A DNA stretch of 64,000 nt from Candidatus Gastranaerophilales bacterium (GCA_944322785.1 CALUPW010000006.1:43988-107987), one strand, 5' to 3'; shown: positions 43,766 to 52,289, counted from the stretch's first letter. Translations and numbers: made by a program. The notes: generated by a model not told the origin, from the sequence alone.

Positions 43766-44412
43766 AGAATTTTTCACCAAACATGTTAAAAACTTTTGAA
43801 AACTGTCCGGTCAAATACAATCTGAAATTTAATGAAAAAATTGTCGTACCTCAAAACCCATCATTATTTGAAAAAGGTAAAAAAATTCATGCACTTGCAA
43901 ATTATTACCACAGGGGCGCAGATATTACAAAACTTGAAACAGCTTTGACGGATGATGAAAAAATAGTTTGGGAAAGACTTAAAAATAACGAATATTTTTC
44001 AAAAAAATGTCTGCATTCGGAGTACCCGATAACCGCAAGATTGGATGATATATGGATTTTCGGACGTCTGGATGCGATTGTATGTGACGGCACCGGGGGT
44101 TCAAATGCGTCTTACTGGATTTTGGACTACAAAACCGGCGCAATCCCCAAAAATCCGGAAAAAGATTTTCAAACAATGATTTATCTTCTCTGTGCGGATA
44201 TGATTTTGCCGGACAGAAACTCGCTTTCTTTTGTTTATATTGATTTGAAAAATAACGAAAATAAAGTGATTGAATTCACGACGGATTTAAAAGATTTTTA
44301 TGAAAAAACTCTAAAAGAACAGTGCAGAGTTATTCTTGATACAAAAGATTTTGAAGGAAAAGAAAACAAACTGCACTGCAAATTATGTGAATATAATAAA
44401 ATCTGCCGGTAA
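43762..44412 (+). CDS. PD-(D/E)XK nuclease with likely iron-sulfur cluster
   Basis: The 216-residue protein has the RecB/AddB/Cas4-type nuclease layout. There is an early Cys (FENCPVKY, residue 15), the GRLDAIVCDG strand with the active-site Asp, WILDYKTG with the catalytic D-x-K, a QMTIY-type motif (here FQTMIYLLC), and the terminal CKLCEYNKIC. One early and three late cysteines are the known pattern for a 4Fe-4S cluster in AddB-like nucleases. The ATG overlaps the helicase stop by four bases, so the two proteins are co-translated and probably act as one complex in DNA-end processing. Confidence 0.88.
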   Translation: MKNFSPNMLKTFENCPVKYNLKFNEKIVVPQNPSLFEKGKKIHALANYYHRGADITKLETALTDDEKIVWERLKNNEYFSKKCLHSEYPITARLDDIWIFGRLDAIVCDGTGGSNASYWILDYKTGAIPKNPEKDFQTMIYLLCADMILPDRNSLSFVYIDLKNNENKVIEFTTDLKDFYEKTLKEQCRVILDTKDFEGKENKLHCKLCEYNKICR

Positions 44413-44416
44413 TACT

Positions 44417-44836
44417 CTATTTTGCCCAGTATTCCTCGCAAGTTTTACCATCGTATATATACTTTTTTGTTGCTGACGCTAATTGGTACTCTTTAGGCAA
44501 TTCAGATATTACTTTACTGTTAGCTTCAATCTCTTTAAGTTGAGCCTTTGTTAAGTTGCAGCTTGTTACTCTCTTTGTTGCTCCGCCACCCGGCATTCCC
44601 TTGATTTTAGGCGTATTTGCAACAAACTGATATACGCATTTACCGTTTTTCCAGCCTTTTACGGTTCTTGTTGTACTGACTTTTTGTCCGAAAATCTCTT
44701 GTTCTTCCGTAATTTCAAACTTTTTGCATTTTATAAGTTTCGAAACAGCATCATCTCCGGAATTTGAGTTTGAATTAAACAGAATAAGCATAAAAACTCC
44801 AGCAACAACAACTATTCCTATCACAACTTTTTTCAT
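44417..44836 (-). CDS. Small membrane-anchored protein of unknown function
   Basis: The start is set at the ATG at 44836, preceded by AAGGAGAG. The 139-residue protein has an N-terminal anchor or signal (MKKVVIGIVVVAGVFMLILF), then a soluble domain with four Cys (KLIKCKKFEI, NGKCVYQF, TSCNL, KTCEEYW). The frame is open for 34 more codons upstream, through the G12/C12 tract, but no ribosome binding site supports that start. It is convergent with the nuclease gene. No family is recognised. Confidence 0.75.
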   Translation of the reverse strand: MKKVVIGIVVVAGVFMLILFNSNSNSGDDAVSKLIKCKKFEITEEQEIFGQKVSTTRTVKGWKNGKCVYQFVANTPKIKGMPGGGATKRVTSCNLTKAQLKEIEANSKVISELPKEYQLASATKKYIYDGKTCEEYWAK

Positions 44837-44891
44837 AAAACTCTCCTTTTTTAAAATTTGATAAAACCTTCTGAGAGTAATAATAGCACAT

Positions 44892-44903
44892 GGGGGGGGG
44901 GGG
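44892..44903. repeat. Homopolymer tract of 12 G
   Basis: Twelve consecutive G on the plus strand, the same length as the two tracts in the pilin leaders. GGGCTGTC/GACAGCCC-type pairing flanks it (GGGCTGT at about 44901 with ACAGCCC near 44920). Confidence 0.8.
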
Positions 44904-44962
44904 CTGTCAAGAGGCAGAAACAGCCCTGCTGTCTGCATTTGAATGTCTGTCGCACAAGAAAA

Positions 44963-45006
44963 AGAGGTGACTTTTTTATTTTTTTAAAAAAGGAGCATTC
45001 ACCTCT
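44963..45006. repeat. Hairpin-forming inverted repeat
   Basis: AGAGGTGA at 44963-44970 pairs with TCACCTCT at 44999-45006, enclosing T6/A6 stretches that can extend the stem. It sits in the gap between the membrane-protein gene and the XRE gene, close to the G12 tract. Confidence 0.6.
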
Positions 45007-45218
45007 AAGAATTTGCAGCATGCTATGACTCATACTGCAATTATTTCCTCAGCTATGATAAGGAAATCCCTTTATAATTCTTTAAAATTATTTAATGACC
45101 TGTCCGGCATACTCTTAAGATTTAAGAAATTAGAAAGCTTACTAATTGCCTAATATATTTTACATATTAACATAATACTAGGTAGAAAGTCAATATATAG
45201 GTGTTTAGAATTAATAGT

Positions 45219-45449
45219 ATGAAAAAAGGAAGTCATACTGATTTAACGGAAAAATTGGGGCAGAAAATCCGTATTGAAAGAATGAAACGAAAAATGTCTC
45301 AAGAAAAATTGGCTGAACTTGCTGAACTTAACAGAAATTTTATCGGAATGGTCGAAAGAGGCGAAACTAATATTACGGTAAAAAACCTTGAGGCTATCGC
45401 TAAAGCTTTCGGAATGGAAATAAAAGAGCTTTTTAATTTTGTTATTTAA
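45219..45449 (+). CDS. XRE-family transcriptional regulator, 76 residues
   Basis: The protein is one helix-turn-helix domain: LGQKIRIERMKRKMSQEKLA then ELNRNFIGMVERGETNITVK, followed by LEAIAKAFGMEIKELF. The start is placed at the ATG at 45219; a GTG at 45201 would add six residues. It has no partner gene next to it. The upstream 200 bases are AT-rich and could hold its promoter. A shared terminator separates it from rplL. Targets cannot be inferred. Confidence 0.8.
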   Translation: MKKGSHTDLTEKLGQKIRIERMKRKMSQEKLAELAELNRNFIGMVERGETNITVKNLEAIAKAFGMEIKELFNFVI

Positions 45450-45452
45450 CAT

Positions 45453-45483
45453 AAAAAATCCCGCAAAATTTGCGGGATTTTTT
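45453..45483. terminator. Bidirectional intrinsic terminator
   Basis: AAAAAATCCCGCAAA pairs with TTTGCGGGATTTTTT. It serves the XRE gene and the convergent rplJ-rplL operon. Confidence 0.9.
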
Positions 45484-45502
45484 GTACTGTTTTATTATCA
45501 AA

Positions 45503-45880
45503 CTACTTGATTTCAACAGTTGCGCCTGCAGCTTCAAGTTGTTTTTTGATAGCTTCAGCATCTTCTTTTTTGATGCCTTCTTTAACAGGTTTCGGAGCAC
45601 CATCAACGAGGTCTTTAGCTTCTTTCAAGCCAAGTCCTGTGATAGCACGAACTTCTTTTAATACAGCGATTTTGTTAGCGCCTGCTGCTGCAAGAATAAC
45701 TGATACTTCTGAAGCTTCTTCAGCTGCTGCTTCGCCTGCTGCTGCCGGAGCTGCTGCTGCAACTGCAACCGGTGCTGCTGCTGATACGCCGAATTTTTCT
45801 TCCATAGCTTTTACAAGTTCAGCTGCTTCTAATAAAGTTAATTTTTCAATTGATTCCAAAATTGATTCTACATTACTCAT
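45503..45880 (-). CDS. rplL: 50S ribosomal protein L7/L12
   Basis: L7/L12 is the flexible stalk protein that recruits translation factors. The 125-residue protein has the N-terminal dimerisation helix ([20 protein letters not shown]), an Ala-rich hinge, and the C-terminal domain ([40 protein letters not shown]). It follows rplJ by about 50 bases in a two-gene operon, detached from rplK-rplA. Confidence 0.98.
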   Translation of the reverse strand: MSNVESILESIEKLTLLEAAELVKAMEEKFGVSAAAPVAVAAAAPAAAGEAAAEEASEVSVILAAAGANKIAVLKEVRAITGLGLKEAKDLVDGAPKPVKEGIKKEDAEAIKKQLEAAGATVEIK

Positions 45881-45932
45881 TTTTTTCTCCTTGTATGTTA
45901 TTTTTGTTGTGTACTAATAATTTATGCCGCAA

Positions 45933-46454
45933 CTATGCAGCTTTTTGATCTCTGACTGCTGCCATAGCTCTTGTAAGTTGAGCCATAACTGCGTTGATTG
46001 AATTTGCAATACCTGATGCAGGTGAATTGATTGAACCAAGTATTTTTGCAATAAGTTCTTCTTTTGAAGGAAGTTTTGCCAATGCTTCTGTTTCTTGTGC
46101 TGATAACAATTTGCCGTCAAGCGCCGCACCTAAAATAACGCCTTTTTTGCTGTCTTTGATAAATTTTGCAACAACTTTGGCGGGGCTAACCTGATCTTCA
46201 TATCCGAAAGCAAGTGCAATCGGACCTTTAAATGTATCGTTAAGAACTTCAAAATCGGTACCTTTTACGGCAATTTTAGCAAGGGTGTTTTTGGTAACCA
46301 TGTAATCGCCGCCTTCTTTTTGAAGCGCACGTCTGAGGTTTGTAATTTCTTCCACACTATAGCCTTTATATTCTGTTACAACGGCTACTTTTGCTTTTTC
46401 CAATTTTGATTTAAGAGCATTTATTTTTTCTTCTTTAAATTGTTTTGTTGACAT
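45933..46454 (-). CDS. rplJ: 50S ribosomal protein L10
   Basis: L10 anchors the L7/L12 dimers to the ribosome and commonly represses its own operon by binding the mRNA leader. The 173-residue protein has the family blocks KAKVAVVTEYKGYSVEEITN, LRRALQKEGGDYMVTKNTL and AFGYEDQVSPAKVV, and an Ala-rich C-terminus that binds L7/L12. An AAGGAG site precedes the ATG. Its leader holds a terminator and a matching antiterminator. Confidence 0.98.
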   Translation of the reverse strand: MSTKQFKEEKINALKSKLEKAKVAVVTEYKGYSVEEITNLRRALQKEGGDYMVTKNTLAKIAVKGTDFEVLNDTFKGPIALAFGYEDQVSPAKVVAKFIKDSKKGVILGAALDGKLLSAQETEALAKLPSKEELIAKILGSINSPASGIANSINAVMAQLTRAMAAVRDQKAA

Positions 46455-46504
46455 TGTCAGCTCCTTATTTATTTATATCGACCTTTTAATTTTTCTTTTC
46501 ATAC

Positions 46505-46640
46505 AAAAAAGATTTTGCGTCCAAACCGCAAAATCACACATTTCTTATCTTTATTCGAAAAACTCGAACTTCGCCAGTGTAACCTAGATTAGCTGCTATA
46601 TGCATTTGACGGAAAATTCCGGCTAATTGTCTGCGGTTTG
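46505..46640 (-). promoter_or_regulatory. rplJ leader attenuator with antiterminator
   Basis: On the minus strand GATTTTGCG pairs with CGCAAAATC (46511-46535) and is followed by T6, an intrinsic terminator within the leader. CAAACCGCA at the 5' end of the leader (46640-46632) is a perfect 9-base complement of TGCGGTTTG in the terminator (46530-46522). Two exclusive folds are therefore possible, as expected for an L10-controlled leader. Confidence 0.65.
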
Positions 46641-46649
46641 TAAAATAAT

Positions 46650-46676
46650 ATTATATTAAACTACTTTAAAAATCAA
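46650..46676 (-). promoter_or_regulatory. Probable promoter of rplJ-rplL
   Basis: On the minus strand TTGATT (46676-46671) and TATAAT (46655-46650) are 15 bases apart. Transcription would start near 46643, giving a leader of about 190 bases. Confidence 0.5.
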
Positions 46677-46684
46677 GTATCCTC

Positions 46685-47608
46685 TTAATATTTTTTAACC
46701 AGAGTCCAGACGTTTTCGGGTTCGGTAGTATCGTAAACACCTTTCAAATATGCTTCAAACAGGTTTTTAGACTCCATATAATATCTGTTACAAAAGTTGC
46801 CGTAGCAAACAATTTCATTATACAAATTAAGTTTCAAAAGAATTTGCAAATCATAGTAAACATCTTTTAAAAGAGCTTTGTCGTCAAACGCATCAATTGC
46901 ACCGTAAGATTTCATAATCCAGTTGTCTTTTCTTAACTCCGTTCTCATATCTTCAAGAGCTTTGTCAACGTAATACAAAAGTTTATCAACATGTGTAAAT
47001 CCTTTTAGGGTCACAACAAGCTGATCCCCGTTTTTTGCAAATTTACAGCATGGAGATTCTTTAATTCTTGTATATAAATCACACACGAGTTTGTCAGCCA
47101 TATCTTTTGCTTCTTTTTCTTTTTCCTCCTCTGTCCGTCTGTCATCAACAACCCGCTTTTTGGCGGCAAGACGCACAATCAAAACGACATTTCTGTATGC
47201 AAGAATTGCCTGATCAGCTTCTGCTCTCAACTGGGCATTAAATTCATCTTCTTTTTTAGTTTTAACTTTATCTATCAATCGGGACAGTTTTCTGATAATT
47301 GTTGACGAAAATGTTTTTAATTGTGACAGCAGGGTTATTGCAATCACAAGAAACATGATAAACAGGAATAATGACCCGTCTGTATTATTTGCTCCTTTGT
47401 TTAAGGATTCTTCAAAATATGCATGCATAAATTCTGTGATATTATCCGCAACAGGGGTTAAAAATGCCAGATATTGATAATTTACAAGATCCATAAACCA
47501 GTATAATGAAAACGCCAGAATTATAACCGTAAAGATTATTTGTCCCATAAAGGACATATCAATAAACAATCTCATCAGTTTCTTTAAAAAATTTAATATT
47601 GCAAGCAT
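46685..47608 (-). CDS. Membrane protein with large cytoplasmic domain, function unknown
   Basis: The 307-residue protein has two or three N-terminal membrane helices (about residues 20-40 and 82-100: IIFTVIILAFSLYWFMDL and FLFIMFLVIAITLL). A charged helical linker follows, then a C-terminal soluble domain with WIMKSYGAIDAFDDKALLKD and two Cys-containing segments (ESPCCKFA, CYGNFCNRYY). It starts 18 bases after panC and is the last gene of the pxpA-yvcK-panB-panC run. No family is recognised. Confidence 0.75.
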   Translation of the reverse strand: MLAILNFLKKLMRLFIDMSFMGQIIFTVIILAFSLYWFMDLVNYQYLAFLTPVADNITEFMHAYFEESLNKGANNTDGSLFLFIMFLVIAITLLSQLKTFSSTIIRKLSRLIDKVKTKKEDEFNAQLRAEADQAILAYRNVVLIVRLAAKKRVVDDRRTEEEKEKEAKDMADKLVCDLYTRIKESPCCKFAKNGDQLVVTLKGFTHVDKLLYYVDKALEDMRTELRKDNWIMKSYGAIDAFDDKALLKDVYYDLQILLKLNLYNEIVCYGNFCNRYYMESKNLFEAYLKGVYDTTEPENVWTLVKKY

Positions 47609-47625
47609 CTTTTCCTCTTAATTCA

Positions 47626-48483
47626 CTAACTGTCTAATGATATATTATCAATCAGTCTGACCTCACCTATTTTTACTGCAATAAATACAATTGTATCTTT
47701 ATCTGCAACCTTTTTTAATTCCAAATCGTTTTTATCTCTGAATTCAAGATATTCAAGATTGTGACAGCTTTTCAGAAATTTGTAAGCTGTTTCCGTCAAA
47801 GCCTCTACATCTTTAATACCTGAATTATAGCATGCTTTTATATTTAATAAAATATCTTTAAGAACAAGGGCTTCTTTTCGCTGCTCCGGATTAAGGTATT
47901 TGTTCCGTGAACTCATTGCAAGCCCGTCATCTTCACGTACTATCGGGCAGGGAATAATTTCAAGCGGAATATTTAAATCCTTAACCATTTTCTTAATAAT
48001 TATTAACTGCTGCCTGTCTTTTTCGCCGAAAAACGCATAATCCGGCTGAACGATGTTAAACAATTTATTGACGACCGTACAAACACCGTCGAAATGTCCG
48101 ACACGTGATTTCCCGCAGAGTTTGTCCGTATAAAAAAACGGAGGAACAACATAAGTTAAAAAATCGTTTGACAAAATATGCCCTTCCCCGTACATTTCAG
48201 CAGGAGTTGGTGCAAAAACAATATCAACACCAGCACTTTCAGCCAATTTTGTATCAGCATCAAGAGTTCTCGGATATTTTTCAAAATCTTCCCCCGGACA
48301 AAATTGAATAGGATTTACAAAAACTGAAATTACTGTTTTATCACAATTGTCAACACTTTTTTTGATTAGGCTCAAATGGCCTTTGTGAAGTGCTCCCATT
48401 GTCGGGACAAGACCGATTGTCAAGCCCTGTTTTTTCCATTCTTTAACCTTTTCTCGTACTTCAGCTATTTTATGCAATAACAT
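47626..48483 (-). CDS. panC: Pantothenate synthetase
   Basis: PanC joins pantoate and beta-alanine with ATP to make pantothenate. The 285-residue protein has the class I nucleotidyltransferase motif GALHKGHLSLI, the pantoate-binding FVNPIQFCPGEDF, the GEKDRQQLIIIKKMVKDL block, and AMSSRNKYLNPEQR as the KMSKS-like loop. panB lies two genes upstream on the same strand. An AGGTGAG site precedes the ATG. Confidence 0.97.
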   Translation of the reverse strand: MLLHKIAEVREKVKEWKKQGLTIGLVPTMGALHKGHLSLIKKSVDNCDKTVISVFVNPIQFCPGEDFEKYPRTLDADTKLAESAGVDIVFAPTPAEMYGEGHILSNDFLTYVVPPFFYTDKLCGKSRVGHFDGVCTVVNKLFNIVQPDYAFFGEKDRQQLIIIKKMVKDLNIPLEIIPCPIVREDDGLAMSSRNKYLNPEQRKEALVLKDILLNIKACYNSGIKDVEALTETAYKFLKSCHNLEYLEFRDKNDLELKKVADKDTIVFIAVKIGEVRLIDNISLDS

Positions 48484-48532
48484 TTTACTCTCACCTCTCG
48501 TGCTGATTATAACACAAAATGCTTTTAATTTT

Positions 48533-49282
48533 TTACAATTTATAATCTTTTTTTAAATTATTATAAAAATCCGTATAGTAATTTTCGTTCTTATAAAGGT
48601 CTTTCAAATGCTTGCTGTCAGGGCAGAGAGATTCTGCTTTTTTATAATCCTTTTCAAATAAATCCCGTTTTCCATGTTTTCTATAGATATAAGCTCTTAT
48701 TGCATAATCCCAGCAGGAAGGCCTTTCTCTGTCTTTGATTGTATTATTTATTACCTCCTCCGCTTTTTTATAATCTCCCGCAAGAATATAGTTAACTGCA
48801 ACGGACTGGACTGCATTTGCATTTTTGCACATTTTAACAGCACTTTCTCTTTCGCCATTGGCTGAATATAACAGACAGAGCATTGCGGAGGACTGTTTAT
48901 TATCTTTGATTTTTATTGAATTTTCAAATGCATCAATTGCTTTTTTCCCTTCATAATTTCTCATATAAAAAGCTCCTAGTTCTTCTGTCATAAAAGATTT
49001 TACAGAAGGGAATACTGAAATTTTAACGGATAATTTATGCAATTTTTCCGCTAACTCATTATTGGCATCATATGCTGCAGCAAGAAGCCAGAATGGAAGC
49101 CCCGAACACAAAATTAATAACGAAATTACAATAACAACATATGTATAAGGTGAAACTTTTGATTTTTTGTCTTTGGAAAATTTTATAAAATTTATTATCA
49201 AGACTGAAATTAGCGATAAAACTGCTACAACCGACAACAGAAAGATTAAAAGAACTGTCAGGAATAAATCATCATTTATCAA
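48533..49282 (-). CDS. Membrane-anchored TPR-like protein
   Basis: The 249-residue protein has two N-terminal membrane helices (FLTVLLIFLLSVVAVLSLIS and YTYVVIVISLLILCSGLPFW). A soluble part of about 140 residues follows with TPR-like helix pairs (EGKKAIDAFENSIKIKDNKQ, YILAGDYKKAEEVINNT). It sits between panB and panC in the operon, which by itself does not suggest a role in pantothenate synthesis. Function is unknown. Confidence 0.75.
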   Translation of the reverse strand: MINDDLFLTVLLIFLLSVVAVLSLISVLIINFIKFSKDKKSKVSPYTYVVIVISLLILCSGLPFWLLAAAYDANNELAEKLHKLSVKISVFPSVKSFMTEELGAFYMRNYEGKKAIDAFENSIKIKDNKQSSAMLCLLYSANGERESAVKMCKNANAVQSVAVNYILAGDYKKAEEVINNTIKDRERPSCWDYAIRAYIYRKHGKRDLFEKDYKKAESLCPDSKHLKDLYKNENYYTDFYNNLKKDYKL

Positions 49283-49302
49283 ATAGTTTTCTCCTTACGA
49301 TT

Positions 49303-50103
49303 TTAAAAAATTTCATTTTCTGACGGGAAATTGCCGTTTTTGACATCTTCATTGAATTTTTTTGCACAGTCAAAAATCAAAGCTTTCATATCCCCGTATT
49401 TTCTGGCAAATTTTGGTGTGAATTCGGAATATTTGCCGAAAACATCATCAGATACCAGAACCTGAGCATCACAATATTTGCCGGCACCGCATGAAATAGT
49501 CGGAATTGAAAGATTTTCGGTTATATATTTTGCGCTCTCCTGCGGCACCATTTCCAGAACAAGAGAAAATGCACCGGCTTTTTCAAGTTGTTTTGCCTCT
49601 GATAGAATTTTGTCCGCCGCCTCCTGCGTTTTCCCTTGAATTTTATAGCCGCCTAAAGTATTTAAAAATTGAGGAGTAAAACCTAAATGCGCCATTACGG
49701 GAATGCCTGATGCGGTAAGTCGTTTAACAACTTCTACGATATAATCACTGAAACCTTCAATTTTAACACCGTTTGCGCCGAGTTTTATCATTTCTCCGCA
49801 ATTTTTGACCGCCGATGGAATATCCGTATGATAACTTAAAAAAGGCATATCCGTTACAACAAAAGCTCTTTTAACACCTTTTGCGACGGCTTTTGTGAAT
49901 ATTTTCATCTCCTCAACTCCGACGGCATGTGTAGTTTCATAGCCTAAAGCCACCATTGCAAGGCTGTCGCCAATCAAAATCACATCAATTCCTGCTTCGT
50001 CAATATACTTTGCGGTAGAAAAATCGTATGCTGTCAAAACGGAAAATTTTTCACCGGAATTTTTCAAATTTTGAAGATTATTTACAGTTACTTTTTTAAT
50101 CAT
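49303..50103 (-). CDS. panB: 3-methyl-2-oxobutanoate hydroxymethyltransferase
   Basis: PanB makes ketopantoate from alpha-ketoisovalerate and methylene-tetrahydrofolate, the first committed step to pantothenate. The start is set at the ATG at 50103, which gives the usual MIKKVTVNNLQ start. The protein of 266 residues has FSVLTAYDFSTAKYIDEAGI, LIGDSLAMV, DMPFLSYH, KIEGF and AHLGFTPQ. It overlaps the yvcK stop by eight bases, so translation is coupled. Confidence 0.97.
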   Translation of the reverse strand: MIKKVTVNNLQNLKNSGEKFSVLTAYDFSTAKYIDEAGIDVILIGDSLAMVALGYETTHAVGVEEMKIFTKAVAKGVKRAFVVTDMPFLSYHTDIPSAVKNCGEMIKLGANGVKIEGFSDYIVEVVKRLTASGIPVMAHLGFTPQFLNTLGGYKIQGKTQEAADKILSEAKQLEKAGAFSLVLEMVPQESAKYITENLSIPTISCGAGKYCDAQVLVSDDVFGKYSEFTPKFARKYGDMKALIFDCAKKFNEDVKNGNFPSENEIF

Positions 50104-51472
50104 TAACAGCGACTTTCTGATTATCTTTATCCGTATTTTTATCCGTGATAATATGACTTTTAACGTTTTTATGTTCTTTTTTAAACCAGTAATAAATAGC
50201 CCTTGCAACTCTGTTTGAACTGTGTCTTACAAGCCCTTCACGGCTGTCTTCAATCAGCTTTTTCGGAAACATTTTAACACCGAGTTTTTTCAAATTTTCA
50301 TAATCAAGTTTTACAGGATATGAACCCGCAAGTTCATATTTTTTTGCAAGGTTGGAGGGAATGTAATCGTTTACAAGAACCGTATCAATTATATTTTTGC
50401 TGTTTGCATGCTGCATCAGGGCTTTCACATGGTCAGATGCAGTATAGTTATCGGTTTCACCGGGTTGTGTCATGATGTTGCAGACGTAGATTTTTTTCGC
50501 ATGAGATTTTGCAATTTCCTGTGAAATTTCATCAATTAAAAGATTCGGGATCACGCTTGTATAGAGGCTTCCCGGCCCGAGAATAATCAAATCTGCGTCT
50601 TTGATTGCAAGAATAACATCTTCAAGAGCTTTGCAGTGTCTGGGGTCTGTAAACAATCTTTTTATTCTTCCGTGGGCTTCCGGAATATTTGATTCACCGT
50701 GAACAATACGTCCGTCTTCCATTTCTGCAACAAGTTTCATATCATCAAGGGTAGACGGCAAGACACGCCCTCTGATTGAAAGAACGTTTGAAGATTCTTT
50801 AACCGCTCGCACCATATCACCGGTAATTGCACAGAGAGCTGTTAAAAATAAATTTCCGAAACTGTGTCCTTCAAGTCCTTCGCCTGATTTAAAACGATAC
50901 TGGAAAAGCTTTGTAATCAAATCTTCATCGTCGGCAAGAGCGGCAATACAGTTTCTGATATCACCGGGGGGAAGAATTCCCATATCTTCACGAAGTCTGC
51001 CGGAGCTTCCGCCGTCATCGCCCACAGTTACAACAGCCGTTATATTATTTGTAATATGTTTTATACCTTTTAAAAGCATTGAAAGACCGGTTCCGCCGCC
51101 GACAGCGACAATTTTCGGCCCTTTATTGAGTTTACGGCGTCTGTATAAGGCTTCGAGAATATTTTCGCCGCCTTTTTCAGCACTCAAACCCAGCATTGAA
51201 ATATTTGTCTTCTGCCATCCTTTAAAAAATATTCCGGCGCCGAACATTACAATGGCAAATGCCAGCCATTCTGTTGAAATCTGCATTGCAATTTTTCTGA
51301 TAAACTGCATTGTATAAAATACCGGTTTGATATCACAAAGAATTAAAAATCCTATTGTCATCATCAATGCGCCTAAAAAAATCATTGCAAACCAGCGTTT
51401 TACCTGCAATCCTGGTACCAGCCACGCTGCATCTTTAGGTATTCTCATATTATTCTTAAAATTTTTCATCAC
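50096..51472 (-). CDS. YvcK/CofD-like protein with N-terminal membrane helices
   Basis: YvcK proteins bind UDP-sugars and influence carbon metabolism and cell-wall synthesis. The 458-residue protein has two membrane helices in the first 90 residues (WFAMIFLGALMMTIGFLILC and WLAFAIVMFGAGIFF). The CofD-like core follows: KIVAVGGGTGLSMLLKGIK, TVGDDGGSSGRLR, PPGDIRNCIAALAD and GPGSLYTSVIPNLL. The membrane-anchored version is known from cyanobacteria, which supports the lineage guess. It starts 13 bases after pxpA and overlaps panB. Confidence 0.93.
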   Translation of the reverse strand: MMKNFKNNMRIPKDAAWLVPGLQVKRWFAMIFLGALMMTIGFLILCDIKPVFYTMQFIRKIAMQISTEWLAFAIVMFGAGIFFKGWQKTNISMLGLSAEKGGENILEALYRRRKLNKGPKIVAVGGGTGLSMLLKGIKHITNNITAVVTVGDDGGSSGRLREDMGILPPGDIRNCIAALADDEDLITKLFQYRFKSGEGLEGHSFGNLFLTALCAITGDMVRAVKESSNVLSIRGRVLPSTLDDMKLVAEMEDGRIVHGESNIPEAHGRIKRLFTDPRHCKALEDVILAIKDADLIILGPGSLYTSVIPNLLIDEISQEIAKSHAKKIYVCNIMTQPGETDNYTASDHVKALMQHANSKNIIDTVLVNDYIPSNLAKKYELAGSYPVKLDYENLKKLGVKMFPKKLIEDSREGLVRHSSNRVARAIYYWFKKEHKNVKSHIITDKNTDKDNQKVAVND

Positions 51473-51485
51473 TTTTATCCCTGTT

Positions 51486-52289
51486 TTATTCGACCCATCC
51501 GGACGGATATACGTTTTTATAATTTACCGGAACGGGTGTTATTATTTTTTTTGCTTCTTGAGCTATTTCCTGTATATTCGGAACTTTGCCTGAAAAATGG
51601 ATTGTATCTGCATTTACAAAAGTTTTTCCGCCTTCACGGTTTGATACTTGAGAATAATTCAAAAGCGTTTTCAGACGGTTTACATAATCAAAGACACTTG
51701 AATTATCTTTAACAGTAAAATCAACGGTTCCGTCTACATTATAAGTTTTTTCAAGATGAATTTCCTCTGCAATCGGAATATTTACGTATTCGCCGGTTTT
51801 TTGAGTTACATCGCCGGATGCACCGTAATAAACGAGCCATTTTGAACATTTTTTAACAGCTTTTGCAATTGAACAGGCAAACCCGAAATCTTCTGCAGCC
51901 TGTTTGTACATAGCTCCGTGCGGTCTGACATGTTCGATTTCCATATTGAAACTTTTGGCAAAAGACATAATTGCACCGACCTGATAGATTACAAGAGCTT
52001 CAATTTCATCTTCATCCAAATCCATCTGACGGTAGCCGAACCCTTGAATATCATCAAAACCTATATGAGCACCGACTACAACATTTTTTTCTTTTGCGGC
52101 AAGCAGAGCCTTTTTGATTGTAAGAGGGTCGCCCGCATGAAATCCGCAGGAAATATTAACGGAACTTACATAATCAAGGAGTTCGAATTCTGAATTATTT
52201 TTATAAACTCCGAAACTCTGAGCGAGGTCACAGTTAAAGTCTATATTTTTAATTTGTTTTCTTTCGGGTCTTTCTAATTGCTGCTGCAT
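51486..52289 (-). CDS. pxpA: 5-oxoprolinase subunit PxpA (LamB/YcsF family)
   Basis: PxpA works with PxpB and PxpC to hydrolyse 5-oxoproline to glutamate using ATP. The start is set at the ATG at 52289, which follows AGGA at a good distance; the frame is open for 11 more codons upstream. The 267-residue protein has the family blocks FNCDLAQSFG, SVNISCGFHAGDP, VGAHIGFDD and VRPHGAMYKQ. Canonical PxpA proteins usually start DLNCDLGEsfG, so DLAQ here is a small deviation. pxpB and pxpC are not in the window. The gene heads the yvcK-panB run. Confidence 0.9.
   Translation of the reverse strand: MQQQLERPERKQIKNIDFNCDLAQSFGVYKNNSEFELLDYVSSVNISCGFHAGDPLTIKKALLAAKEKNVVVGAHIGFDDIQGFGYRQMDLDEDEIEALVIYQVGAIMSFAKSFNMEIEHVRPHGAMYKQAAEDFGFACSIAKAVKKCSKWLVYYGASGDVTQKTGEYVNIPIAEEIHLEKTYNVDGTVDFTVKDNSSVFDYVNRLKTLLNYSQVSNREGGKTFVNADTIHFSGKVPNIQEIAQEAKKIITPVPVNYKNVYPSGWVE

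Noticed and set aside
44851..45033. A 60-codon minus-strand frame through the C12 tract
   Set aside because: It spans the homopolymer and the flanking hairpin, lacks a ribosome binding site and looks accidental.
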